From assembly GCA_036389255.1 (NCBI GenBank), contig DASVQI010000029.1:62001-126000 (forward strand): a stretch of 64,000 nt of DNA, given 5' to 3'. The notes beneath the pieces are model-generated. The model ran no database searches, was not told the origin of the DNA, and saw nothing but the letters and a program-made list of their open reading frames with translations. Below, one piece after another: positions 18,247 to 25,505 of this stretch (positions are counted from its first letter, which is position 1; every line of letters begins with the position of its first letter). This DNA comes from JACVRN01 sp036389255 (lineage in GTDB: Bacteria > Acidobacteriota > Blastocatellia > Pyrinomonadales > Pyrinomonadaceae). The translations under genes were made by a program, and so were the position numbers.

Positions 18247-18702
18247 TCATCCCTGCTTTTGAGACGGGGCCTTGCCTTGCGCCCAGCGCTCAAGGAGCCT
18301 GCGGCGATTCTCAAGCTTTCTTTCCACGTCGGGGATTCTCATCACCAGCCGCTCCAGATTCAAGAGGTAGTCGGGCTCGCCTATGGCTTCCCTGATTTCG
18401 TTCAGGAAGGGCTGTAACTTGGCGAAGACGACTACGTGCTCCGTGTTGCCTTCAAGAAAGAGCTTCTCGTCTATGCCGCCGTTGTTGACGAAGGAGGCGG
18501 CCACGTCCCAGTGCGAGACGACCATTCGGTAAAAGGCGCTTTCACGCTCGCCGCTCAGCATCAGGCGGACTATCTCTTTGCCGCTCTGCGGGGCGAACTC
18601 CGTGAAGAACCACGAGCGCGCCTCGCGCATACGGGCCTCGCTCCTCATCTCGTAAAGCTTCAGGATGGCTATTACGTCCAACGGTCTTGTCTCCATGAGC
18701 AT
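18247..18702 (-). CDS. Conserved-looking protein of unknown function, 151 aa
   Basis: I do not recognise a family with confidence. The protein is cytosolic (no signal or membrane segment), mainly helical and rich in charged residues. Visible are IAILKLYEMRSEARMREARSW, a central HWDVAASFVNNGGIDEKLFL, and a basic helical C-terminus (IPDVERKLENRRRLLERWAQ). The pattern is reminiscent of DUF4760-like helical proteins, but that is only a guess. The ATG at 18700-18702 has a good GGAGG site; an internal ATG two codons later is the alternative. It lies 17 bases after the TPR gene, so the two are probably co-transcribed. Confidence 0.8.
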   Translation of the reverse strand: MLMETRPLDVIAILKLYEMRSEARMREARSWFFTEFAPQSGKEIVRLMLSGERESAFYRMVVSHWDVAASFVNNGGIDEKLFLEGNTEHVVVFAKLQPFLNEIREAIGEPDYLLNLERLVMRIPDVERKLENRRRLLERWAQGKAPSQKQG

Positions 18703-18719
18703 TCATCCTCCGGGGCAGC

Positions 18720-19442
18720 CTATCGCGTTAGCACGAAGGTCGAGTCCGTGACCTTAAGCCGCGCGAAAGCCGTCTCTGTCTCTCGCTTAATCAGAGCGCG
18801 GCAGAGGCTCAGGTTATAAGCCGCGTCGTCAAAGCCTGTGCTGGCTTCCCTGAGCGCAAGCTCAAATTCGCGCTCCGCGTCGGTGATTCGACCGGAGAGC
18901 GCCAGCATCACTCCTAAGTTGTTGTGCCCGGCAGGAAACTTCTCCTTCGAGCGCGTTATGGCTTCTCTGAAAAGTTTCGCTGCCCCTTCATAATCGCCCC
19001 CGCGCCCGGCCAGCATGGCTAAACGATAATGAGCCACGGCCAGCCCTTCTTCCGTGTACCTGCCTTCCGAAACGGCTATGGCTCGCCTGTAAGCGTCGCC
19101 TGCTTCCTGTAGTTTGCCTGACACTTCCAGCGCGACTCCGAGAGCATAGAGCGCCTTCGGGTAATTGCCCTCACGCGACTCAACCGCTCGTCTGTAAAAG
19201 GCTATGGCATCATCCGTGCGGCCAAGCTCGAAATAGCAGACGCCCGTGTTATAGAGCGACTGAGCGTAAGCCTCAGTTCGTCCAACAGGAACCCGCCCGT
19301 ATTCTTTGATGGCCGCTTCGTACTGCCCGCGCTCGTACTGCGCGTTGCCGCGTTTGATAATCTGGTCTACACCCGACTGGGCCAGCCCCACGACGCCTGA
19401 GAACAGAAGCAGCAGGCCCGCCGCCATTAATCTCTTTTTCAT
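18720..19442 (-). CDS. Exported TPR-repeat protein
   Basis: Protein of 240 residues with an N-terminal signal peptide (KKRLMAAGLLLLFSGVVGLAQS). Five to six tetratricopeptide repeats follow: GNAQYERGQYEAAIKEYGRV, AQSLYNTGVCYFELGRTDDA, YPKALYALGVALEVSGKLQE, LAVAHYRLAMLAGRGGDYEG, FPAGHNNLGVMLALSGRITD and a final degenerate one. TPRs are protein-binding scaffolds, so it probably acts in the periplasm as an assembly or interaction factor; no enzymatic motif is seen. AGAAGG precedes the ATG. Its only close partner is the unknown 151-residue gene downstream. Confidence 0.88.
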   Translation of the reverse strand: MKKRLMAAGLLLLFSGVVGLAQSGVDQIIKRGNAQYERGQYEAAIKEYGRVPVGRTEAYAQSLYNTGVCYFELGRTDDAIAFYRRAVESREGNYPKALYALGVALEVSGKLQEAGDAYRRAIAVSEGRYTEEGLAVAHYRLAMLAGRGGDYEGAAKLFREAITRSKEKFPAGHNNLGVMLALSGRITDAEREFELALREASTGFDDAAYNLSLCRALIKRETETAFARLKVTDSTFVLTR

Positions 19443-19585
19443 AGCCTTCTCCCTACTCCGATTTGGAATTTCAACGTTGGAGCAGAGGATAAAGGCCGCG
19501 CGCGTGTCAGGTCTTTCCCGTTATTGCTGGGCGTTGACTAATCTTGCTACTCGCTCCACGAGCGCCTTGAAGCCCGGCTTGCAGG

Positions 19586-20449
19586 CTAGCTCTGAAACAT
19601 CAGGCGATAAGAGAGCGGCGTGGTGCCCGTCAGCCTGCGAAAGAGTCGGCTGAAGTGGCTCTGGTGACTGAAGCCGGAGCGAAAGCCCACTTCTACTAGC
19701 GGCATCTCGCTTTCGGCCAGCAACGCTTTTGCGCGCTCCACGCGAAACTTTATAAGGTACTGATGCGGCGTAGTGCCAGTGGCCCTCTTGAACTCGCGCG
19801 CGAAATGGAAGGTGCTCATGCCTGCCGCCTGCGCAAGCTCGGTCAGGCTCAAATCCTGCTCGTAATTATCGGCAATGAAGTCTGTCACGGCGCGCAGCTT
19901 CTGTCCCGAAAGGCCGCCCGTAAACTTCTGCCCGCCACCATCGGCGGCCGTGTAATGCCTGAGCAGGTGAACCGCCAGCAGGTTGGCGAGCGATTCGGCG
20001 TAGAGCCGCCCGCTCAAGCCTTCCGAATCAAGCTCTGCCAGCAGGGCAAGGCCGACGTGGTTGATGACAGGGTCGTCCATAGAACATTTCTCTATGACTT
20101 CAACGCCGGACGGCGCACGCGACTCCGAGGCCGCGCGTATGACCAGCGACGGCTCAAGATAGATGGCCAGATGCTCAGCTTCGCCTTCAAGTCTGGCCGC
20201 AAGCGACTGGCCCGATGGAATCACGCAGGCGCTGCCCCTAGTGCTGCCCTGCACGCGAAAGCCGCTCGCGGTTCGTATCTCGCCATTACAGCTTTCGCTC
20301 AGGGGCATGATGACCAGATGCTCTTTATGTACGTGCTCCGGCAAGTGGCCCGCGCGGAAGCGAAAATGCTCAAGGCGTATCCCTTCCCACGCGGCTCTTC
20401 TCTTAAAGAGAATCGAAGGCGATGAATGATTTTCTGTGAATGCCTGCAT
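19586..20449 (-). CDS. AraC-family transcriptional regulator
   Basis: Regulator of 287 residues. The N-terminal cupin-like sensor domain (about 20-150) contains HVHKEHLVIMPL. The C-terminal 100 residues contain two HTH motifs typical of AraC/XylS: LSLTELAQAAGMSTFHFARE and MPLVEVGFRSGFSHQSHFSR, then LFRRLTGTTPLSYR. It starts 10 bases after the TetR stop codon, so the two regulators form a transcription unit. No target operator is evident. The neighbouring serine hydrolase gene on the other strand is a possible target. Confidence 0.92.
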   Translation of the reverse strand: MQAFTENHSSPSILFKRRAAWEGIRLEHFRFRAGHLPEHVHKEHLVIMPLSESCNGEIRTASGFRVQGSTRGSACVIPSGQSLAARLEGEAEHLAIYLEPSLVIRAASESRAPSGVEVIEKCSMDDPVINHVGLALLAELDSEGLSGRLYAESLANLLAVHLLRHYTAADGGGQKFTGGLSGQKLRAVTDFIADNYEQDLSLTELAQAAGMSTFHFAREFKRATGTTPHQYLIKFRVERAKALLAESEMPLVEVGFRSGFSHQSHFSRLFRRLTGTTPLSYRLMFQS

Positions 20450-20459
20450 AGTTTGAGCC

Positions 20460-21158
20460 TCACTTTGATGCTGTAACGCGCCCCTTTTTCCCCTTTGACG
20501 GGGAAGCTAGCACAGATGCGCCGCTCTTCGTAGCGTGACGCCGCAGCCGCTCAAGTATGGCGTCACGCGCACGCGCGAACGCCTGCCTGTCGCCGTACAA
20601 CTGGAAAGCCCAGTTGGCCCCAAGCTCAAGCGCATTGAACTCGAAAGCAAGCTGCGAAGGGTCAACGCTCTGTTCAAGCTGGCCCTCGGCTTGCGCGTCC
20701 ATAACCGCGCGCCTGAGCACAGCGAGCCATTCCTTCATGATTTCAGCTATGCGGTCGCGGACAGGGCCGGGGCGGCTGTCGAACTCCGACGCTGCTGCGG
20801 CAAAGAAGCAGCCGCCGCGAAACACTCCGTCGCGCACGTAGCCGAGCCAGATGTCGCACAGCTTCCAGAGCCTCAATAGCCCCTCTTTCGTCTCGAAGGC
20901 AGGGCGAACAACTTCGCGTATAAAGACCTCGCGCGCGGCATCAACGGTGGCAAGCTGCAACTCCTCCTTCGAGCCGAAGTGAGCGAAGAGCCCGCTCTTG
21001 CTCATCTTCATCTCCGACGCCAGCCGCCCTATGGTCAGCCCCTCCAACCCTTCTGCCGAAGCAAGGTCAACGGCCCGCTCCAGAATGCTCTGGCGCGTGC
21101 GCTCGCCGTGCGCCTTGCGCGCCCTAGCGGCTGGCCTTGCAGCTACCCCTGAACTCAT
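20460..21158 (-). CDS. TetR-family transcriptional regulator
   Basis: TetR regulator of 232 residues, starting at ATG 21156-21158 with AGGAG seven bases upstream; the longer frame would extend through the promoter. HTH: ARDLASAEGLEGLTIGRLA-type region with SEMKMSKSGLFAHFGSKEEL (about 48-67). The C-terminal domain (GYVRDGVFRGGCFFAAAASE) resembles TetR proteins with a YxaF-like ligand domain. The C-terminal tail is basic and low-complexity (SPSKGKKGRVTASK). It is transcribed with the AraC gene, and its promoter contains a perfect 12-base palindrome. Confidence 0.9.
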   Translation of the reverse strand: MSSGVAARPAARARKAHGERTRQSILERAVDLASAEGLEGLTIGRLASEMKMSKSGLFAHFGSKEELQLATVDAAREVFIREVVRPAFETKEGLLRLWKLCDIWLGYVRDGVFRGGCFFAAAASEFDSRPGPVRDRIAEIMKEWLAVLRRAVMDAQAEGQLEQSVDPSQLAFEFNALELGANWAFQLYGDRQAFARARDAILERLRRHATKSGASVLASPSKGKKGRVTASK

Positions 21159-21190
21159 TCGAATCTCCTGCGCGCTAAAAATCGAGCCGT

Positions 21191-21219
21191 AATATAGCAC
21201 GAACGTTCGTTTCCGCCAA
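21191..21219 (-). promoter_or_regulatory. tetR-araC promoter with embedded operator
   Basis: On the minus strand, TTGGCG (21214-21219) and TATATT (21191-21196) are 17 bases apart. The spacer contains the perfect palindrome ACGAACGTTCGT (21199-21210), the classic form of a TetR operator. A dimer bound there would exclude RNA polymerase, which predicts autorepression. Confidence 0.7.
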
Positions 21220-21404
21220 CACTCAATTTATACTGGTGCGGAGATGTCCACGGGTGCTGTTCGTCCTCGCAGGCTGCCTGTTTGTCCTTTCATGCTACCC
21301 TCTCATCACATTTTGGAGATAAATTCGTTCTCCTGTAATAGTCTGTGGAAGCCGCACGCGTTTCACCAGCTCTTGCACTTTAATTTCGGCCACAGGGAAA
21401 CCCT

Positions 21405-22973
21405 ATGAATCGAAAGCCAATGGCTCAGGCAGCGATTTTGTGCCTCTTAATATTGACCGTCTCATTCTGTTGTCCGGCGCAGCCAGCCGTCAAAACAGGC
21501 GCGGACGCGCTGCGTCAGAAGCTTCAGGAAAAGCTTAACGAGCTTCATTCGGGCGGGAAATTTCCGGGCGCGAACCTCGGCGTAGCTCTCGCGGACGGAA
21601 CCGTTATGGGATTGTCCGTAGGGCTTTCCAACGCGGAAACGAAGACGCCCATGACGCCGCGTGACCTCATGCTGCAAGGCAGCGTAGGGAAGACTTACGT
21701 AGCCGCAGTCGCTTTGCAGCTCGTAGCGGAGAAGAAGCTTGGCCTTGACGACCCTATAGAAAAATATCTGGGCGGCGAGAAGTGGTTCCGGCGTCTGCCG
21801 AATGGGCGCGACATCACGGTCAGAATGCTCATGAATCACACTAGCGGGCTCGTGCGCTACGAGTTCAAGGAGCAGTTCACCAAAGACTTGACGGCGAGCC
21901 CTGAAAGGGTCTGGAAGCCTGAGGAGCTTGTCTCTTACATACTGGACACCGCAGCGCCTTTCGCCGCCGGGAAGGGCTGGGATTATTCCGACACCAACTA
22001 CATCGTCCTAGGCATGGTAATAGAGCGCATCACGGGAAGCTCTTATTACAGGGAGCTTACGCGCAGGATTCTCGTGCCGCTTAACTTGCGTGAGACTGTG
22101 CCGTCCGACCGGCGCGAAATCCCGCGTCTCGCACAGGGCTACGCAGGTCAGGACAATCCCTTCGGCGGCGCGGACGCAATGATTAATGGCGGCAGGATGA
22201 TTATCAACCCGCAGTTTGAATGGACGGGCGGAGGCATCGCCTCGACGGCAGAAGACCTTGCGCGCTGGGCCAAGCTGCTTTACGAGGGGAAAGCGTTTGC
22301 GCCTCAGCTTTTGCCCGCGATGCTTGAGGGAGTCCCGGCGCGGCTCGGCCCGGAAGCAAAGTACGGTCTTGGCGTCATCATACGTCCGACCGCGCTCGGG
22401 CTTGCTTACGGCCACAGTGGCTTCTTCCCCGGCTACATCACAGAGATGATGTACTTCCCAGAAGCCGGAGTCGCCATAGCCGTGCAGGTCAACACGAGCG
22501 TCCCGCGCGCCACGGGAAAGCCGCTCAGCCGATTCATCACCGAACTGGCAGAGATAATAGTCGGCCAGCAGAAGGGAGCGGGCGAGGCGGAGGTGATGAA
22601 GAACGTCAATCAACTGTTCGCAAGCATGGAGGCCAGAGAGTTAGACGCGCTTCGCGGCCTGTTCATCCCTGAAGGCCGACTTGTCTCAACAATCACGCGA
22701 CAGGGGCAGCCTACGGTGCGCCTGTTGACACTGGATGACTTCGTCAAAATGGTAGCGGAGTCTAAAGAGCCGTTTCGTGAGCGAATGTTCGACGCAGAGG
22801 TGCGCGTGAGCGGCGACATGGCTACGGTCTGGGGACGCTATGACTTTCACGTGGGCGAGCGGCTGACCAACTGCGGCTACAATTCCCTTCAACTCGTGCG
22901 CGTCCGGGGCGAGTGGAAAATCGTCAGCATAGCTTCCACCATCATCACTCAAGGCTGCCGTGAGGCCAGATAG
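21405..22973 (+). CDS. Exported class C beta-lactamase-related serine hydrolase
   Basis: Protein of 522 residues with a signal peptide (MNRKPMAQAAILCLLILTVS, cleavage near PAQPAV). The serine hydrolase/DD-peptidase domain spans about 35-390: the SxxK motif is SVGK (93-96), followed by a YSDTNYIVLG second motif and YGHSGFFPG as the third (HSG in place of KTG). These are hallmarks of the beta-lactamase/transpeptidase-like esterase family. The C-terminal 125 residues (MKNVNQLFASMEARELDALRG onward) look like a SnoaL/DUF4440-type domain, giving a fusion seen in acidobacterial and Bacteroidetes proteins. It probably acts in the periplasm on peptidoglycan-like or ester substrates. True beta-lactamase activity is not implied. 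Confidence 0.9.
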   Translation: MNRKPMAQAAILCLLILTVSFCCPAQPAVKTGADALRQKLQEKLNELHSGGKFPGANLGVALADGTVMGLSVGLSNAETKTPMTPRDLMLQGSVGKTYVAAVALQLVAEKKLGLDDPIEKYLGGEKWFRRLPNGRDITVRMLMNHTSGLVRYEFKEQFTKDLTASPERVWKPEELVSYILDTAAPFAAGKGWDYSDTNYIVLGMVIERITGSSYYRELTRRILVPLNLRETVPSDRREIPRLAQGYAGQDNPFGGADAMINGGRMIINPQFEWTGGGIASTAEDLARWAKLLYEGKAFAPQLLPAMLEGVPARLGPEAKYGLGVIIRPTALGLAYGHSGFFPGYITEMMYFPEAGVAIAVQVNTSVPRATGKPLSRFITELAEIIVGQQKGAGEAEVMKNVNQLFASMEARELDALRGLFIPEGRLVSTITRQGQPTVRLLTLDDFVKMVAESKEPFRERMFDAEVRVSGDMATVWGRYDFHVGERLTNCGYNSLQLVRVRGEWKIVSIASTIITQGCREAR

Positions 22974-23116
22974 ATGTCCTTCAGGAAAACTTTTACACCT
23001 ATGACCGGAACAACAGAGCGTCGCACAGCTATACTCGTATTACTGTTCGTCGCAAACGCGCGCGCGGAGAAATCCTGTACATCTTCGACGGGCTGTATTC
23101 GGCAAGGCGACAATAG

Positions 23117-24232
23117 CTACTTAATAGTGATTCCGCTCATGTCGTCGAACATGGCGCGTATGCCCCAGCCGCCGAAGTTTTCCGTGACGGCCATCCAAAG
23201 CTCGTTGTCACCCTGCTTGAGCGGCAGATAAAGCTCGTCGAAGAGGCCCGTTGTTCCAAGGAAGCGATAGTCTCTGGACTGGTATATGTCGCTGCCACCG
23301 TAAAGCAGCCGGTCGTTGAAATAGACTTTCACCGCGTCGCTGAAGCCAAAGCGTATCTTCTTCACCTGCTCGCGGTCGGACTGAATTACGAGGCGTGCGA
23401 ACACGGTGTCTCTGTCTTCGGTGACTCCCTGCAATCTTGCGAGATTGCAGATGCCCGTGCTTTCAGATTCCAGCCTCTTCCACGCCAGCTTATCTTTGTC
23501 TTCGGCCGTAAGCCTGTACTTCCCTTCCAGAGATTTTCCCGCCACAAGACCCGATACCATCCATGACGTGACGGTTCCGGCGGGCGCGGGCGTGGCAGCT
23601 TTCGGCCTTCCCTTCAACTGCACATTGTTCATGGGCGAGAAGCTGAAGTTGGAATAATAGCCGGGAGCAAAGTTTCCCGCGCTCAGGCCGACGCGTCCCT
23701 GTTTGACCTCTCGCTTCAGCTCGCTGACAAAGAGCGCGGGCGCGGTCATGTCCTTGATGTAGATTTCCGCGTTCCCGCCCGAGACTGCAATCCTGACGTG
23801 AGTCCACTGGTTGAAATCATATTTGACGGGAGCGCCGTAGCCTTCGCCGTAGTACAACTGCCACGCGGCCACGCCGTTAAAGACCGGCTGATACTGATTG
23901 GCGTCCGGGTTGCCCGACTGGTGCGGCCTCAGGTAAAACTCTTCGTAGTTCTCGAAATCCTGAAGACGCCATACGGCCCCCATAAAGCCCCTCTCTTCCG
24001 TAAAGGCTATGTCGAACTCTATGACTCCGTCCGTGAACCGGGAGCCTTTGACCGCAGCCACGCCGCCTTTCAGGTATAGCGCCTTGCGGCCCAGATGGTC
24101 TACCAGCTTGCTCTCCTTTGCCTCTATCTCCCAACGGTCTGAATCAAGAGGCACTACCTGAGCGTGCGCGTTGGAGGCGAGCGACCAGAGGCTCAAAAGA
24201 GCCGCCGCCATATAGATTGAGCGTTTAGCCAT
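23117..24232 (-). CDS. Exported ConA-like (LamG/DUF1080-like) domain protein
   Basis: Protein of 371 residues, starting at ATG 24230-24232 with a signal peptide (MAKRSIYMAAALLSLWSLAS, cleavage after NAHA). The following region of about 190 residues looks like a concanavalin-A-like jelly roll: FTDGVIEFDIAFTEERGFMG, VWRLQDFENYEEFYLRPHQS, WTHVRIAVSGGNAEIYIKD and RVGLSAGNFAPGYYSNF. The C-terminal half (about 250-370) is a second beta-rich domain ending in DNELWMAVTENFGGWGIRAMF. No catalytic signature is visible, so sugar binding or a lyase/hydrolase partner role is only possible. It is 35 bases downstream of the metallo-beta-lactamase gene and probably co-transcribed. Confidence 0.8.
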   Translation of the reverse strand: MAKRSIYMAAALLSLWSLASNAHAQVVPLDSDRWEIEAKESKLVDHLGRKALYLKGGVAAVKGSRFTDGVIEFDIAFTEERGFMGAVWRLQDFENYEEFYLRPHQSGNPDANQYQPVFNGVAAWQLYYGEGYGAPVKYDFNQWTHVRIAVSGGNAEIYIKDMTAPALFVSELKREVKQGRVGLSAGNFAPGYYSNFSFSPMNNVQLKGRPKAATPAPAGTVTSWMVSGLVAGKSLEGKYRLTAEDKDKLAWKRLESESTGICNLARLQGVTEDRDTVFARLVIQSDREQVKKIRFGFSDAVKVYFNDRLLYGGSDIYQSRDYRFLGTTGLFDELYLPLKQGDNELWMAVTENFGGWGIRAMFDDMSGITIK

Positions 24233-24267
24233 AACCTTCAATCCCGTATTTAGTCGAGCATCAAAGC

Positions 24268-25377
24268 TTACCTGCCCCAGACTTCGGCGTAGGCTGCGGT
24301 GACGACGCCGGGCAGGCTGAAGCTGTCGAAGAAGGCGCGATTCTCTTCGTCGTCGCCCGCGAACTTTTGCCGCCACGCGTTGAAATCAATCTCCTTCTTC
24401 ATGGCTTCGCGCACGGCTTCGAGATTTCTGGGGCCGTTTCCTACAAGGTAAATCTGACGACTGACCTCGGAGACTATCAACTGCACGAACTCAATCACCT
24501 GATTCAGATAGGCTCTGCCGTAGCTGCCCTGTAGCACCTCGCCGTGGCCCGGAACGAAAGTCAGCGTGTCTATCATCGCCATCTCTCTTAACGTCCTGAC
24601 CAGCTCGGAAGGATAGCCGCCGCCAAGATATGGCACGGGATGGTCTAGCAGGTCGCCCGCGATTAGAATCTTCTCTTTAGGCAGGTAGACAATCGTGTCT
24701 CCGGCGGTGTTGCCGCGCCCCAGGTGTTTTATCTGCACCTCCCTGTCTCCGAGGTTCACGGCCATCTCGCGGTCGAAGGTCACGTTGGGGAAGCGGTCAA
24801 CCAGATTCTTGAACTCCGCCTGTACGGGAGCTATTCCGGCGATGGCTTTTTCAAACTCTCTCTTTTCCGTCTCGGTCAGGGGTCTGCCGTTGGCATCCTT
24901 GCCGCTCTCAAGCCTCTGCCGGAAAATCTCTGCGCGGCGCGGAAAGCGCGCGAACCAGCCGGGGTTGTAGCCTTCAATCTGCTTTCTAGTCTCGGCCTGC
25001 GCGATGATGGAAAGGCCCGGAAAAGCCTCCGCGTAGACGCCGTTGCCCATGGTGTGGTCGTAGTGCCAGTGCGTGTTCACAAGGTAACGGACGGGCTTAG
25101 TCGTCCACTGGCGAATCTGAGCTATGTCCTCGCGCGCGCTCGACGGCATATAGCAGGAGTCAATCACAAGGACTTCGCGCTCGCCTATGATGACGGTCGT
25201 GTTTCCCTGCGGAAAGGTGTCGGGCGCGTCCGGGTGGCGTATCACGTAGATGCCTTCGGCCAGCTTCGTCACAGAGCGCTTGCGAGTCACCACGGAATCC
25301 GCGAACAGTTGGGACGCGCTCAGCACAAGAACAAAGAGAGCCGAAGCAACTCGCAACAACAAAAATCTAAATGACAT
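24268..25377 (-). CDS. Exported metallo-beta-lactamase-fold hydrolase
   Basis: Protein of 369 residues with an N-terminal signal sequence (MSFRFLLLRVASALFVLVLS). The zinc-binding motif THWHYDHTMGN (about 100-110), the aspartate in LIAGDLLDHPVP and the late histidine in FVPGHGEVLQ identify the MBL fold, with a 90-residue helical insert (about 130-200) between the first and second zinc ligands. An NTTVIIGEREVLVIDSC strand and GNTAGDTIVYLP match the AIM/SPM-like environmental hydrolases (similar to quorum-quenching or flavin-free MBLs). The substrate is unknown; a secreted or periplasmic esterase or lactamase is plausible. Confidence 0.9.
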   Translation of the reverse strand: MSFRFLLLRVASALFVLVLSASQLFADSVVTRKRSVTKLAEGIYVIRHPDAPDTFPQGNTTVIIGEREVLVIDSCYMPSSAREDIAQIRQWTTKPVRYLVNTHWHYDHTMGNGVYAEAFPGLSIIAQAETRKQIEGYNPGWFARFPRRAEIFRQRLESGKDANGRPLTETEKREFEKAIAGIAPVQAEFKNLVDRFPNVTFDREMAVNLGDREVQIKHLGRGNTAGDTIVYLPKEKILIAGDLLDHPVPYLGGGYPSELVRTLREMAMIDTLTFVPGHGEVLQGSYGRAYLNQVIEFVQLIVSEVSRQIYLVGNGPRNLEAVREAMKKEIDFNAWRQKFAGDDEENRAFFDSFSLPGVVTAAYAEVWGR

Positions 25378-25398
25378 GAACTCTATCTCCTCTTTCTC

Positions 25399-25494
25399 AG
25401 CGCCCCCTCAGCGTCTCTCTGCGCCTCTGCGGTGAATATAGATTAACCATCATTCACCGCAGAGGCGCAGAGAGACGCTGAGATTAGCGCAGAG
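25399..25494. repeat. Palindromic repeat family B copy 1, perfect 31-bp arms
   Basis: Left arm 25407-25437 (CTCAGCGTCTCTCTGCGCCT...) and right arm 25452-25482 are perfect reverse complements over 31 bases, separated by 14 AT-rich bases. Further CGCAGAG units extend outward. It fills the gap between the metallo-beta-lactamase start (25377) and the permease stop (25506). The CACCGCAGAG-CGCAGAG repeat type is widespread in bacterial genomes, but its mechanism of spread is unknown. Confidence 0.9.
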
Positions 25495-25505
25495 ATAATT
25501 CTCAT

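Noticed and set aside
22974..23231. Plus-strand frame after the serine hydrolase
   Set aside because: It overlaps the C-terminus of the minus-strand ConA-like gene, has low similarity to anything and no ribosome site.
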